Shown one piece after another: positions 37,798 through 64,000 of a DNA stretch of 64,000 nucleotides; positions within the stretch are counted from its first letter, which is position 1, and each line of letters opens with the position of its first letter. The DNA lies in the NCBI GenBank assembly GCA_018398585.1, contig JAGTTD010000007.1, forward strand, positions 39,212,911-39,276,910, given 5' to 3'. A program made the position numbers and the translations under genes. Origin of the DNA: Simmondsia chinensis (Eukaryota > Streptophyta > Magnoliopsida > Caryophyllales > Simmondsiaceae). The notes under the pieces were generated by a model. The model had not been told where the DNA came from, did not search any database, and saw only the letters and a list, made by a program, of their open reading frames with translations.

Positions 37798-38862
37798 TGT
37801 CACGGCTATTTTATGACTTAGGGGCTCAGTGAGGTTTGCTCACCCGATCAAGAACAAACACAAAGAAAATAAACACAATAGAAATTCAAAGGAAAATATG
37901 AGAGATAATTTTTCACACGAAATGGAGGGCCTTTCTCATTAATAATTTCTGGGAGTACAAGATATCCAAATGAATGTAAATTACACATATTTATAGACCT
38001 TGACAACTCCAAGATCATGGGTAACCGTTCCCGCCTTTTTTCCCTCTTTCTTCAAGCCGTGGCCCTCTCTCTCTTGCATGCCTTGGGCGGTTACTAGTCA
38101 GCTGGTCAAAACACATGCTTTATTTATTTAGGCGCCACATTTAAACTGTCGGTTACCTCCCACTTCAGACCACTCTTCCATTTTCCCGCTCTTTTCCTCG
38201 TTTGAACTGGTCAACGGTCATTCCCGCTTCTTTTCCTTTGATAACCATCTCCAATTTGTGTCACGTGCTCTTTTTTATCATTCTTCAAGGTCGGGCTTCG
38301 TTGGGCCTCATTGGGCCTACTTGGGCCTGGGCGGGACCAGTGCCCTGCACTGGGCCCGTGCCTATTGCTACTCGTCTGCGTCCTTGGGCCGGCCCAGTGC
38401 TGTGCCCTGGGCCTTGTCGTGACACTGCCTAGGTCGCGCCCCGTCCTTGTCATGACATTGTCTGGGGCAGAGCCCGGGCCTTGTCATGACACTGTCTGGG
38501 GCCGAGCCTGGGCCTTGTCATGACACTGTCCTGGGTTGTGCCAGGCCCTTGTCACGACACTGTCCTGGGCCGTGCCTGGCCCTTGTCATGGCATTGTCTT
38601 GGGCCGTGCCAGGCCCTTGTCACGACACTGTCTGGGGCCGTGCCTAGCCCATGTCACGACACTGTCTTGGGTCCGCGTCCGTCTCGGTTCCCACCTTATC
38701 CGTCACTTAGGCCTAGGTCCGTGGAGGCCTAATGCACCCCTAACTGAGTGCGCACCTTGTCCATACAATGCCAATCATTGGCAGCCCATTTGACACGGCA
38801 CAGGCGCAAGGCGCACACCTGTGCCCCGGTCCGGAGTGTCACGGGTCTTACAGTAGCCCACA
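37798..38862 (-). mobile_element. Truncated LTR (about 1.07 kb) with internal tandem repeats
   Basis: On the minus strand an LTR starts TGTGGGCTACTG at 38862 just after a polypurine stretch (ATTAGGGGGA) and ends AATAGCCGTGACA at 37798. About 100 bp of element interior may remain on the right (to about 38960). No PBS follows the left end, so this is the 3' LTR of a mostly deleted element. The GC-rich part (38413-38680) is eight units of about 34 bp that begin CTTGTCATGACACTGTC. Its composition resembles the LTR at 14172-14917. Confidence 0.6.
38413..38680. repeat. 34-bp tandem repeats, about eight units, inside an LTR
   Basis: Each unit has TTGTCATGACACTGTC followed by a variable GGGCCGAGCCTGGGCC-like block. 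The conserved half is palindromic around TGTCATGACA. Confidence 0.8.
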
Positions 38863-39542
38863 TCCCCCTAATCTCACGGTAAGACCTCATTACTGCCAAG
38901 GCATCAACCCCTCTACCGTGCATATCATTAACGTGTTGATAAAAAGGGATGGTATGGATCATGTATATATAGTATGCCTAGCAAATAATAGTATTCTGAT
39001 GGGATGCTAAACTCTTATTGAGATTTTGAACATCTATTTAAGCAAGATTCCATAAGATTTTAGTATATTTGGATTAGTAATCTCGCCATTTTCATTAAAA
39101 AAAAAAGGGATAGTTCAAATCCGAATTGAGCTTATGACCAAGTTGACTTTGCTATCGAATAGAGTCAAGCTCACTAACAAGCCGAGCTCTTCGAATTATT
39201 ATCAAGCCATTATTGATCCTTTTTTTTAGCTAATATTGGTTGTTAACGAGCTCTTATCAAGCCATTTCTCAAATATTTCGAGAATGTTAATGAGGCGAAC
39301 ACCCTTCTATTCTAGCTCAACTCGTTAAGCCTATTAAACATGCTCAAACTCAACTTGATAATTTATCAAGCTCCTGTGACAAACATAAATATTCAGTTCT
39401 TTTACCTACTTAGTTTGGGGGTCCCTTGGTGGCTTGTGTATGCAGGGCTCAGCGCAGCAAGTTTGCCATTGGGCCCCAGATGGGTGAGTGGCACCTAGGC
39501 TTAGCTGGATCAACAAGTTTAAGGAATTCAAAAGGAATGAAT
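38863..39542. other. Intergenic, with degenerate repeat debris
   Basis: The first 100 bp are probably remnants of the neighbouring LTR element. At 39110-39380 words such as GAGCTC, CAAGCC and CTCAACTCG resemble old hAT-MITE arms. No ORF is recognised. Confidence 0.4.
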
Positions 39543-39551
39543 AGTCTTGAG

Positions 39552-40181
39552 GGTAATTTTTTAAAATAATATATTTTGACATTTTTTTTTAAATAGAACG
39601 CAAAAATTTAAAATTATTAAAATAGCACACGAAAATTTACCAAAACAGTACTCCCAGTCAGTATGACATTGTCACCTAAGTAAGGACGTCTTGGTCATCT
39701 TTCTTTTTTCAGAATAAAAAAAAAGAAAAGTTTTTTTTTCGGTAGCAATAACTTTTTACCAAAATGTAAAAAAAAAAGTATTGTTGACCAAATTTTTAGT
39801 ATTGTATTATATATATATTATTATTTGATATGTCAAAATTTTTAAAATTTATCGTAAAAAAAAATATATTTACTTTTATTATTGTTGTTATGTATCTAAA
39901 CTTATATGCTATATAAAAAATTTGGGCAACAGTAATTTTTTTTTTTTTAACATTCCAATGAAAGGTTGTTCCAACAAAAAAAAAAAAAAAAAAAAATTCT
40001 TTTTTAATTTAAAAAAAAGTAAAATGATCATAATGTCCTTGCTTAGGTGACAATGACATGCTGATTGGGAGTTCTATTTTGATAATTTTCAATTTTCATG
40101 TAATATTTTGGTAATTTTAAATTTTTGCATACGATTTTAGAAATAAAAATATCAAAATGTACTATTTTGACAAATCACTCT
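39552..40181. mobile_element. Fold-back MITE, Mutator-like (9-bp duplication)
   Basis: An exact 9-bp direct repeat AGTCTTGAG flanks the element (39543-39551 and 40182-40190). The two ends are imperfect inverted repeats of about 150-180 bp; for example TCACCTAAGTAAGGAC on the left faces GTCCTTGCTTAGGTGA on the right, and both arms contain GCAAAAATTTAAAATTA or its complement. The centre is A/T homopolymer-rich. No ORF is present. The 9-bp duplication and long arms fit a Mutator-like non-autonomous element. Confidence 0.82.
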
Positions 40182-40190
40182 AGTCTTGAG

Positions 40191-40834
40191 TGAGCACATA
40201 GTTTAATCTTTTGATCAAGCAAAATGAGGAAGCAAGTTGGAGAGTGAGGTGTGGACGTGCACATAGGCGATAACTTGCTACGGGTAATTGAGAGGGATAG
40301 AAGTATTGTCAGGTCCTAGTCGTCCCTTTCTTCTTGCCCATCACTACTCGCCAACGCTACACCAATAGTTTTATAAACAGCTCATTTATCCTCTACAAAG
40401 CTTAACATGTGGAACACGTATTATAGATTTTTCATATGCTTGAGAGATTTGGACGCACACGCTACATGTCTAGAAATAGAGTGAGGCTCAAAATGTCTTG
40501 TCAAAAAGAAAAGATCATGGCATTGTCTCCTTTTGCTTTTGAGTTACTTTGAAGGCGACGTATCATAGTGGTACAAACTAACAAGCCAAGTCAAGTAAAT
40601 CACCAAACACATTAAACACCTCATCAAATTGAGTTCAAATAAGGGTCAAAAGCTCAATAAAAACTCAATACATAGTTAAAATTTACTTGATAAAGAAACA
40701 GAATATTCGACTCAACTCGACTTATTTACGCCGGGTACCCACCATGTGTGGCATCCTCCGCCCTTCTCTACAATAAAAAAGGAAAGACTTGGCTCACTCC
40801 CATCTCCTACTCATCCGCTCCACCCTTCAACCCC

Positions 40835-40874
<40 letters not shown>

Positions 40875-40992
40875 ACCCCATTTACCCTCCTCCTCCTCCT
40901 CCTCCTCCTCTCCACTCACATCATTAGAGAGGGTGGGCACTGGGCGGGGTTTGTTGGTTTCTTCAAACTCTTTTTTAATAATCAAACCAAAA
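40191..40992. other. HMGR promoter and leader
   Basis: Contains a pure (CT)n tract at 40839-40869 and a (CTC)n tract at about 40886-40911 just upstream of the start, typical of a plant leader. No clear TATA box was picked. Confidence 0.5.
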
Positions 40993-43900
40993 ATGGACCT
41001 CCGCCGGCGACCCCCCATGTCTCCTCCTCCCTCCACCGGCGCCACCCTCCACCACCGCCGCCCCAATCCTCCCTCGGACTCTCCTCCCCTCAAGGCTTCC
41101 GATGCCCTCCCTCTCCCTCTCTACCTAACCAACTCCATCTTCTTCATCCTTTTCTTCTCCGTTGCTTATTACCTCCTCCACCGTTGGCGCGACAAAATCC
41201 GCTACTCCATTCCCCTCCACGTCGTCACCCTCTCTGAACTTGCTGCCATTCTCGCCCTCATCGCCTCCTTCATCTACCTCCTCGGCTTCTTCGGTATCGA
41301 TTTTGTCCAATCCTTCATTTCCTCCTCCCGTGCTTCTCCCGATCCCTGGGACGACGTCCTCGATGGCTCCGGCCGCTTCTCCTCCCCCGCTGCTGCCATG
41401 GACGATCGAGCCTCGTTGTGCCCTCCTCCGATCCCCGCCAAGCAATCCACCCCCGAAGAAGATGAAGATATTGTCAGATCAGTGGTTGACGGGACAACTC
41501 CGTCGTACTCGCTGGAATCAAAGCTCGGGGATTGCAAGAGAGCCGCCGCAATTCGGCGGGAGGCCATCCAGAGATTAACGGGTAGGTCTCTGGAGGGGCT
41601 TCCATTAGAGGGGTTCGATTACGAGTCAATTCTAGGCCAATGCTGCGAGATGCCCGTTGGGTATGTGCAAATTCCGGTGGGGGTAGCAGGGCCGTTGTTG
41701 TTGGACGGGTACGAGTACACGGTGCCGATGGCGACGACGGAGGGGTGTTTGGTAGCAAGCACAAACAGAGGATGCAAGGCCATCTACGCTTCTGGCGGAG
41801 CCACCAGCTTCATACTCAGGGATGGCATGACCAGAGCCCCTGTTGTCAGGTTCCCCACTGCTAAGAGGGCCTCCCAATTGAAGTTCTTTTTGGAGGATCC
41901 CCTTAGTTTTGAGACTCTTACCCTCGTCTTCAACAAGTAAGTTCTTTTATATTTTTTGTTGTGTTGTGGGGTTTCTTATTCTGGTATGCTTTTCCAATTT
42001 TGAAGGTTAGCTTGTCTTTCCTTATGTCGTTTATTGTGAATGTTCTTTCCCCTCTCACATTGCTAGATTTGCTTTTGCAAATGGAAGTTATAGGATTCCA
42101 CATTTCTCCCGGTTTTTCAATTATAAGGGGAGAATTTGAATTCATATGATAAATCTGTTTGGATTCCATTGCAGGTCAAGCAGATTTGCAAGGCTACAGA
42201 GCATTCAATGCTCAATTGCTGGGAAGAATGTGTACATAAGGTTCAGCTGCAGCACTGGCGATGCCATGGGCATGAACATGGTGTCCAAGTGTGTTCAGAA
42301 TGTCCTCGAGTTCCTTGAAAATGATTTCCCAGACATGGATATTATTGGTGTCTCTGGTTAGTTCCTAGTCCTCCACAGATACCGTTGCTGCAGTTTTTAG
42401 TTGTGTCAATTTTCCGATCAGAGTACAACGTACCGTTAGGACACTGAAAGCACTAGTTGTTATTTGGAAATGGTACTGTATTAGGTGAATTGCACATCTT
42501 AAATTCAGAACCCGTGCCAAAAGTAACACCTTTTCTAGTCCAGTAGGGGCTATCGTTGGAGACAACTTCGTTTTATTTATTGATGTGTACTAGATGGGTA
42601 ATTTTCTTTCCTAATCACCCGTCGGTCCTTTAGCTGTATGTCCATAACAGCATGAATTGCACAGCTTCATGATTCATGAAACTCAAACCATACCTTTTTG
42701 TGATGACTATTACTAAATTATTTTGTGCTTGGTCCATATTATTGAATTTGTCAGTTTGATAATGGATCAACATCGCTCCCGCTATTGTCATGCTTGCTAC
42801 AGTTGCATAATTTTATTGATAATTATTATTATAATATCAGTTTGTTAGTGGCATCAGCACCACCACTGATATTGCCATGCTTACTGCAGTTAGCTGCATA
42901 ATTTTATTCATCGCTACTGTTATGTTGTCAGTCTTCAAATCGATGTCACTCCTATATTATTGTTGTTGCTTGGCAGTGTATCATGAGATCCCTGATTCTT
43001 ACATATTTTTATAGTATTTCACATTTGGAAATCATAATGAAAGCTTCTGCTACGCACTTGTAAATTTGGAAATAACAATAGTTCTTTATCGCCTCCCGAG
43101 TCCTGAGTCTCAACCAGTTGGCTGACTCTGTGGTTTCTTTTTTAGTCATCCAACGTACTCTTTTCCCTGTGTCCAGAAATAAAAAAAAAAACTTAAAACT
43201 CTTTTCTTTGCTCTTATCTTCTAAGTTTGGTTTCTATCTTTGCTCCCCTTATTTTTAAATTAAAATTTGTCATGGCATCTCATAAATATTTCTTTTTTTT
43301 CGATCCAAAAAACATTTGTCATGGCATTTTGATAAGTGACCTTTGAACAAGTCCCTAATTTTCAGTGGATCTTGAATAACACAAATGTAATGACATTGCT
43401 TATGGACCTTTCTGGTTTGGAGTATACTTTTTTCTTTTTTGTGGAATAATACATAGTCACGTGGGAAACAACAAACATTAGAAAGGGGGAGGGGCAGAGG
43501 GTTATCCGGACTATTTATGTTAGAATATGTTGAAGTTTATGTTTTCTTCACCTCCTTGATCATATGGAAGTTCGGAAGCATTGACTTTGATGCAGATTAC
43601 TTATCCATAGAAATTTTTGGATGCTGAACATCATAATATGTGTCATAATTGCATGCTTCGTTATTGTGTCAACATAGGTGGTATTACTTTTCTATCACAC
43701 CCGTCCTTTGACTCTGTCTACACTCGATCTGTCAGGAAACTTCTGTTCAGACAAGAAACCAGCTGCAGTGAACTGGATTGAGGGGCGTGGAAAATCTGTT
43801 GTTTGTGAGGCAGTCATTAATGAAGAAGTTGTGAAGAAGGTCTTGAAAACCAGCATTCCTGCCCTTGTAGAGCTCAATATGCTCAAGAATCTTGCTGGTT

Positions 43901-44938
43901 CAGCAGTGGCGGGTGCCCTTGGTGGATTTAATGCCCATGCTAGCAACATAGTATCTGCAATTTTCATCGCTACCGGGCAGGACCCAGCTCAAAATGTCGA
44001 GAGCTCCCACTGCATCACCATGATGGAACCCATCAATGAAGGAAAGGATCTGCATATCTCTGTAACAATGCCATCCATTGAGGTAACAAGATCCTTCATT
44101 TTACCAGCCCTTTTGGTTGATAATTTAATCAGTTTATGACGAGGAAAATTCATGTTGAAGTATTATCCAACACAGACCTTATGACTACTTTCAAATGGGC
44201 CCATTGAGGGCAGATCTTCTCTTGCCACAATCACTAACCTTCTGTTACAAAAATGTTTAGTGAGGTCTGTAGCCATGTCGTTTATATCAATGTCAAGATT
44301 TCGAGCACTTTTCTTTCTGGAGCTTGGTTGGATCTATTTCTTGTTAAGCTTGTTTTAAGTTCTTAGCGTAACAAAACATTCATATAAGCCTGAGCCATGT
44401 CCGACTGTTAGATATCAGACACTGCATCAGTTCTTGGCTGTTCCTTCCACTGGCAGATTGATGCTTCCTAGCTCAGTGCGCGGAAACAGCCATGGCCAAT
44501 GTATGTTGGCCTGGATGTCCCATCCGGACACCAGAGTAGTGAAATTGAATTTGAGAAGAAGCTTGGTTTCTGCAAAGTAATAGAATGTTCTTGGGCGCCC
44601 ACTATGTATGGCCTCAGGGGCTTAGAGAAATGGGTAAAAATTTCCCTCTCGATATGGGGCCTGATTATACTGAAATTATTGGGTCCATGCAGGTGGGTAC
44701 AGTGGGAGGCGGGACTCAGATTGCATCTCAAGCTGCTTGCCTGAATCTGCTCGGAGTAAAGGGAGCAAGCAAAGGGTCACCTCCAGGATCAAACTCAAGG
44801 CTACTTGCCACCATTATTGCGGGCTCTGTACTGGCAGGGGAACTGTCGCTAATGGCGGCCATTGCAGCGGGGCAGCTTGTGAAGAGCCACTTGAAGTACA
44901 ACAGATCAAGCAAAGATGTCACGCAGGCTGCCTCTTAA
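40993..44938 (+). CDS. HMGR: 3-hydroxy-3-methylglutaryl-CoA reductase
   Basis: Four exons: 40993-41936, 42175-42356, 43736-44082 and 44693-44938; 1719 nt, 572 aa, all phases closing. The enzyme makes mevalonate from HMG-CoA with NADPH, the committed step of cytosolic isoprenoid synthesis, at the ER membrane. The N-terminus is Pro/Arg-rich ([13 protein letters not shown]), followed by two membrane helices (about residues 40-60 and 80-105) and an acidic linker. Catalytic motifs: [25 protein letters not shown] (active Glu), [10 protein letters not shown] (NADPH), [19 protein letters not shown], and [16 protein letters not shown] near the C-terminus supplies the catalytic His. The four-exon structure is the usual one for plant HMGR. 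A longer non-ATG extension upstream is ignored. The gene looks intact. Confidence 0.96.
42357..43735 (+). other. Intron 2 of HMGR
   Basis: A 1379-bp T-rich phase-1 intron after IIGVSG. No bounded mobile element is recognised, though the size is large beside introns 1 (238 bp) and 3 (610 bp). Confidence 0.75.
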
Positions 44939-45996
44939 AGGTGGGGTAAAGAGGCACGTGAAGAGGAAGTGGAATGAGAGTGAATTTGTTTGAATGAATC
45001 CAACTTTGTGGGGATGGGGTTGCTATAGTGTTGGTAAGTGTTTGTGCCCACGTGAACCTGCTCCTTTCCATCTGGAAAGGTCAAAAATTGAAAGGAAAAA
45101 AAAAAAGAATCTGAGGGGAGAGAAAGCAGCCAACAAGGATAGGTGTAATTTGTGCAGTTATGTCAGGGTCTCCTGAGGTGTGAGCGTACCCCAATATGTT
45201 CATTGTCAGTGTATTGTTGATTGGTTCATTTCAACATCTGGTTTGTTTTTGTTCCCATTTATCCTCCTAGTTTGTCGTCGTTGGCGGTGGTGGTTGTGTT
45301 GAGGTTATTTGCTTTTGCTTGGTTGAGGAGGAGTCAATTGTTTTAAAGGGTGAAACGAGGATTCTTTTTCATTTGATGTTGTATAATCGATTCGTAGTTT
45401 GTTTAGTATGGTGAATGTGCTAATTAGTATTGTTATATAGTTTCTAATTATAGATTGTAAGGAGGTAGCAAGCACTCTCTAGGTTCACTCCATTTTTCTC
45501 AATCAATTCTCTGTTTGCAGTGTGCAGTGCATTATTCAATATATCACGCTGTTTTATTTATCATTATTAAAAAAGTAATTCTAAATATTACTACATGAAC
45601 AAATGAGTAACCATTGGATGTGAAAAATTGGGGTTTGTACGGGCAGATACGGGTGACTACTAAATATCCATTGGATACACTTGTAGGCACAACTCACAGG
45701 GGATAGGTTTAAGCTTGTAACTGCCACAAAGAGATGGACATCCGGTCCTACGTTAGGTAAGCAAGCATTTAGAATAACATTATTGTATCTCTAACACAAC
45801 AGTTACCCAAAACTGCAATTCCAATGTCACAACTGGTCGCTCTTAACACTTATTCACTACTAATTAATTTGCATCGCATCAGAAGAGATCTTTAGACTCA
45901 TAAGCATCCTAACAACTTTGACAAAAATAGATGAATCAGGGGCGAACACAGCCCACACCACAAACACAAGTTCAGCTGTTTATCTCATATCATTCA
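44939..45996. other. Convergent 3' region between HMGR and PFP-alpha
   Basis: The HMGR 3' UTR occupies the first few hundred bases and the PFP-alpha 3' UTR the last part. No gene or repeat is recognised. Confidence 0.5.
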
Positions 45997-61413
<15,417 letters not shown>

Positions 61414-63111
61414 ATAGCTATGCAATTGCAGTCGTCGCGGCAGCGAGCAGTCGTTCACGTTTACCCTACTCCTCCTACTCTCTCTCTCTCTCTCTCTTAT
61501 TATATAGAGTGAGTGGCGATACAACCGAGCCAACCAACCACTCCACCTCCTCCTTATTTTACGCTTTTACCCTCCCCCTCCCCGCTGCTGCTTTCCTTCC
61601 TTCTCCCTTACTTGCACAGTCCCCATCAATTTATATATATATATTCCGAAAATTATCTGAAATTCTTTTACTGTATTATACTTAATAACATGAAATTCAA
61701 TTAATTCTCTAAATTATACTACTTTAAAAATTTAATCTACTATTGTATTATTTTATATATTGTACATACAAGACCTAATTCAACCGAAACAAGTTAATCC
61801 CAAAATCTATGCGAGTACAGCTTGAGTTTGAGGTTTTCGAACTCAAGCTTAGGCTTAGCTCAACTCAAATACAACCCCTAGATTTAACAAGTCCAATGCA
61901 AGCCAATTATCCTCAAAAAAAATATCCCATATTACTCATTAACTTCAAATTTGACTAATATCGCAATTTACTAAGGTGATCTCTTATTATCTCAATCTTT
62001 AACAATTAGATTGGATATAAAAGTAGTCCTTCAAATACTAAGTTTGAAATTTTTTGGTTGAGAGTTTTTTTTAAAGAGAAAAAAAGAGCAATTTTTGCCA
62101 AATTATATAAATATATAAGCACATGAGCACGCATCATTGTATATGCTAAAGGAACTATTTGACATAAGGATACATAATCTTGTGGGCCAATTCACTAAAG
62201 AAGCCTAAAAATAAGGTTTTTAATCCCTCATATATTCTAATTATGTCGACAATAATTCAATATGTGGACAAAAGATGCTTTTTTCCCCCCTCTCTCTCCA
62301 ACAAGCAGTTTTCCCAAGTGACAGCCTCAAAATTGACCTCATCTCTAGAACTTACAAACCAAGAACTCCATAAGAAAACTGAAAACAAAAGTGACATCAT
62401 TTCATTTGAAACCTGATCTCTTTAGTCAGAAACAGCACATACGCTAGGAATATCCGTCGAGAGAGGGGTGAGGGAGATGTCATTTTCAAAAGAGGCCCCC
62501 ACCCCACCTACCACACTATCCATGCTCACTCTCTCTCTCTCACCTAACATTCTCTCACCTATTCAACCCTCATCCATTCTTCAATTTTACACAACATAGG
62601 ATCCCCACCCCTTGTACCTGGACTTCACAACCCACACCATTGAATATAAACAATTTATTACATATAAGGAAACTTGTGAGCGATACCAGATATTAGTTCA
62701 AATAACCCGGTTACTTGAGAAATCAAACGGTTATCTACCATAAAATGTAACATTATACAAAAGTCAACATCAAATGCCAAGAAAAATGACACAATGTGAC
62801 TATAATATTTATGCGAGTAAGCCATACTTCAAAAGAACCAAGCACAAAGACACCCGAAGAACCAAGACAAGAGGGACAAACAATACTAACTACGATATCA
62901 TGGACATAACAACTTCAAGAAGATTTACTACAACGCATTCTCTCCCGAAATTCCCCTCCCCTCCACCTCCAACGGATCGGTGAGGAAAAGCAGAGAAAAG
63001 AAGTTTCAGACAGACACCACCACAAGAACAAAATCAAATTTCATCTTAATCCTCGATCCTCTGCATCTCTTACTCTTCAGGAATGTCAGAGGCACCCACT
63101 TCTCCACCAAC
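61414..63111. other. Intergenic region upstream of PFP-alpha
   Basis: The PFP leader includes a (CT)n run at about 61480-61497. Beyond that the sequence is AT-rich, with words near 61780-61880 resembling old hAT-MITE arms. The right part (62600-63111) should be the 3' UTR of the next gene. Confidence 0.45.
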
Positions 63112-63265
63112 TCACTTCTTATCTCTCTTGGCGCCACGCTTTCCAGACTTACGTTGTTCACGCTTCCCAGAATTACTACATCTTGAATTAACAGCAGCAA
63201 TCTGGGTAGAGGTAGCAGGCATGTGATTCCCATTAACCAAACCAGGGAACCCAACAGCAGGGATT
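63112..63265 (-). CDS. Last exon of an unidentified protein with Lys/Arg-rich C-terminus (partial)
   Basis: On the minus strand an acceptor (GGACAG at 63271-63266) opens a frame that runs to a TGA at 63114-63112. It encodes about 50 residues: IPAVGFPGLVNGNHMPATST and then a basic tail with SGKREQRKSGKRGAKRDKK. The frame is coherent and differs from the longer, unconvincing 100-codon ORF on the same strand. No further exon was found up to 64000, so a long intron would have to follow. I do not recognise the family; the basic tail could be a nuclear signal. Confidence 0.45.
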
Positions 63266-64000
63266 CTGTCCAGCAACAAAACCAATGTTCAGCGATTAGC
63301 CTAAACAATGAGGTTACTCAAACTCATGTATAGACCAAGCAGAGAAACAAATTTAATGATAAACCAAATTTAATCTGGTGTCAACAACGATAAACTACAC
63401 ACAAAAGTTCACCTCAGAAATCAACACGGTCACATTATAGAACAAAAAACTGTCAAAGTGATGACTTAGCCAAGGGTCACAAACAACAAACTCCCTGTTA
63501 ACCACCCTTCATGACAGAGAAGGTTCAACGTAGTAGGGAACCATACTTAGCCAGATGGCACAATGCATGATAATTCACTTGCCTAGCACAATTTCTGTAT
63601 TATGAATTAGCAAGTAAATTACATATGCTGGCAGAACATGGTTCATTTGTCCAAAAAAGGAAAAGAAATATGCAACTTCTATATCTAAGCAACCACAGCT
63701 TACACACTTATGTACACATACATATGTTTGTATATTACAAGATAGCCAATGAAACACGCCACAAAGCCACACTCCAGTGGACCTCTTTCAAAGAGAGGGC
63801 TTCATCCGTCAGAAGAAACATAACTATGAGATGAAGGCTTCATTGGAAAATATGGCAGGAAATAACTAAGATACACATAAATTGAGTGGCCACTTAAGGA
63901 AGTAAGAAAAAATCACAGGGTTCAAACCCAAAATCCAGGGGGGAACCAACACGTTAAAACAATAAATCTCGTTGACCTTGACCAAAAGGATGGAATAAAC
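63266..64000. other. Probable intron of the right-edge gene
   Basis: AT-rich with no exon I can support. It would be the intron upstream of the 63112-63265 exon if that exon is real. Confidence 0.35.

Noticed and set aside
37793..38862. Complete solo LTR
   Set aside because: A polypurine stretch and some element interior remain on the right side and no matching TSD was found, so it is a truncated 3' end.
41125..41445. Antisense ORFs over HMGR exon 1 (and similar ones at 11183-11656 and 47327-47734)
   Set aside because: Shadows of GC-rich real coding sequence, low complexity, no domain.
62980..63308. 100-aa minus-strand ORF MFRLIAEHW...
   Set aside because: Another frame of the same stretch ends in a coherent Lys-rich tail after a good splice acceptor, which fits a terminal exon better.

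Overview
The window is nuclear DNA from a flowering plant, most likely a non-grass (eudicot-like) species. All protein genes are plant families with plant-style GT-AG introns, the DNA between genes is AT-rich, and the repeats are plant types: Ty3/gypsy LTR elements primed by initiator tRNA-Met, Au-type SINEs, and hAT-like and Mutator-like MITEs. I cannot name the species. Exon boundaries were worked out by hand from splice signals, reading phase and remembered family architecture; no alignment was run.

Gene layout, left to right: a CUC3-like NAC gene cut by the left edge (minus, 296-1762); an XCP-type papain-like cysteine protease (plus, 7752-10099); a PHT1 phosphate transporter (minus, 10800-12808); a small alpha-crystallin-domain protein resembling IDM2/IDM3 (minus, 17920-18483); a twin-CX9C CHCH protein, possibly plant MIC19 (plus, 22039-22575); an AT-hook AHL protein (minus, 23770-29168); a cinnamoyl-CoA-reductase-like reductase (minus, 32013-36935); HMG-CoA reductase (plus, 40993-44938); the 19-exon alpha subunit of PPi-dependent phosphofructokinase (minus, 45997-61413); and the last exon of an unidentified Lys-rich protein (minus, 63112-63265). 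These are unrelated housekeeping and developmental genes, not a functional cluster. XCP protease and the CCR-like enzyme touch xylem and phenylpropanoid biology, and HMGR and PFP touch central metabolism.

Mobile DNA fills much of the rest. The clearest copy is a recent Ty3/gypsy element (46694-52390, 5-bp TSD) that landed 9 bp upstream of PFP exon 17. Four MITE-like elements have good boundaries and TSDs: hAT-like at 4209-4742 and 34618-35167, Mutator-like at 39552-40181 and 60095-60644. Six Au-SINE-like copies are present, five of them inside introns.

Two elements look unusual. At 14172-16882 a short non-autonomous LTR element carries, in place of gag-pol, an ORF with two RNA-recognition motifs resembling polypyrimidine-tract-binding protein, followed by a possible coiled coil; it has one LTR but a matching TSD at both ends. 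At 30166-30410 a 5S-rRNA-like head is joined to an Au-SINE body, a possible 5S-headed SINE chimera. These are the best candidates for something undescribed.
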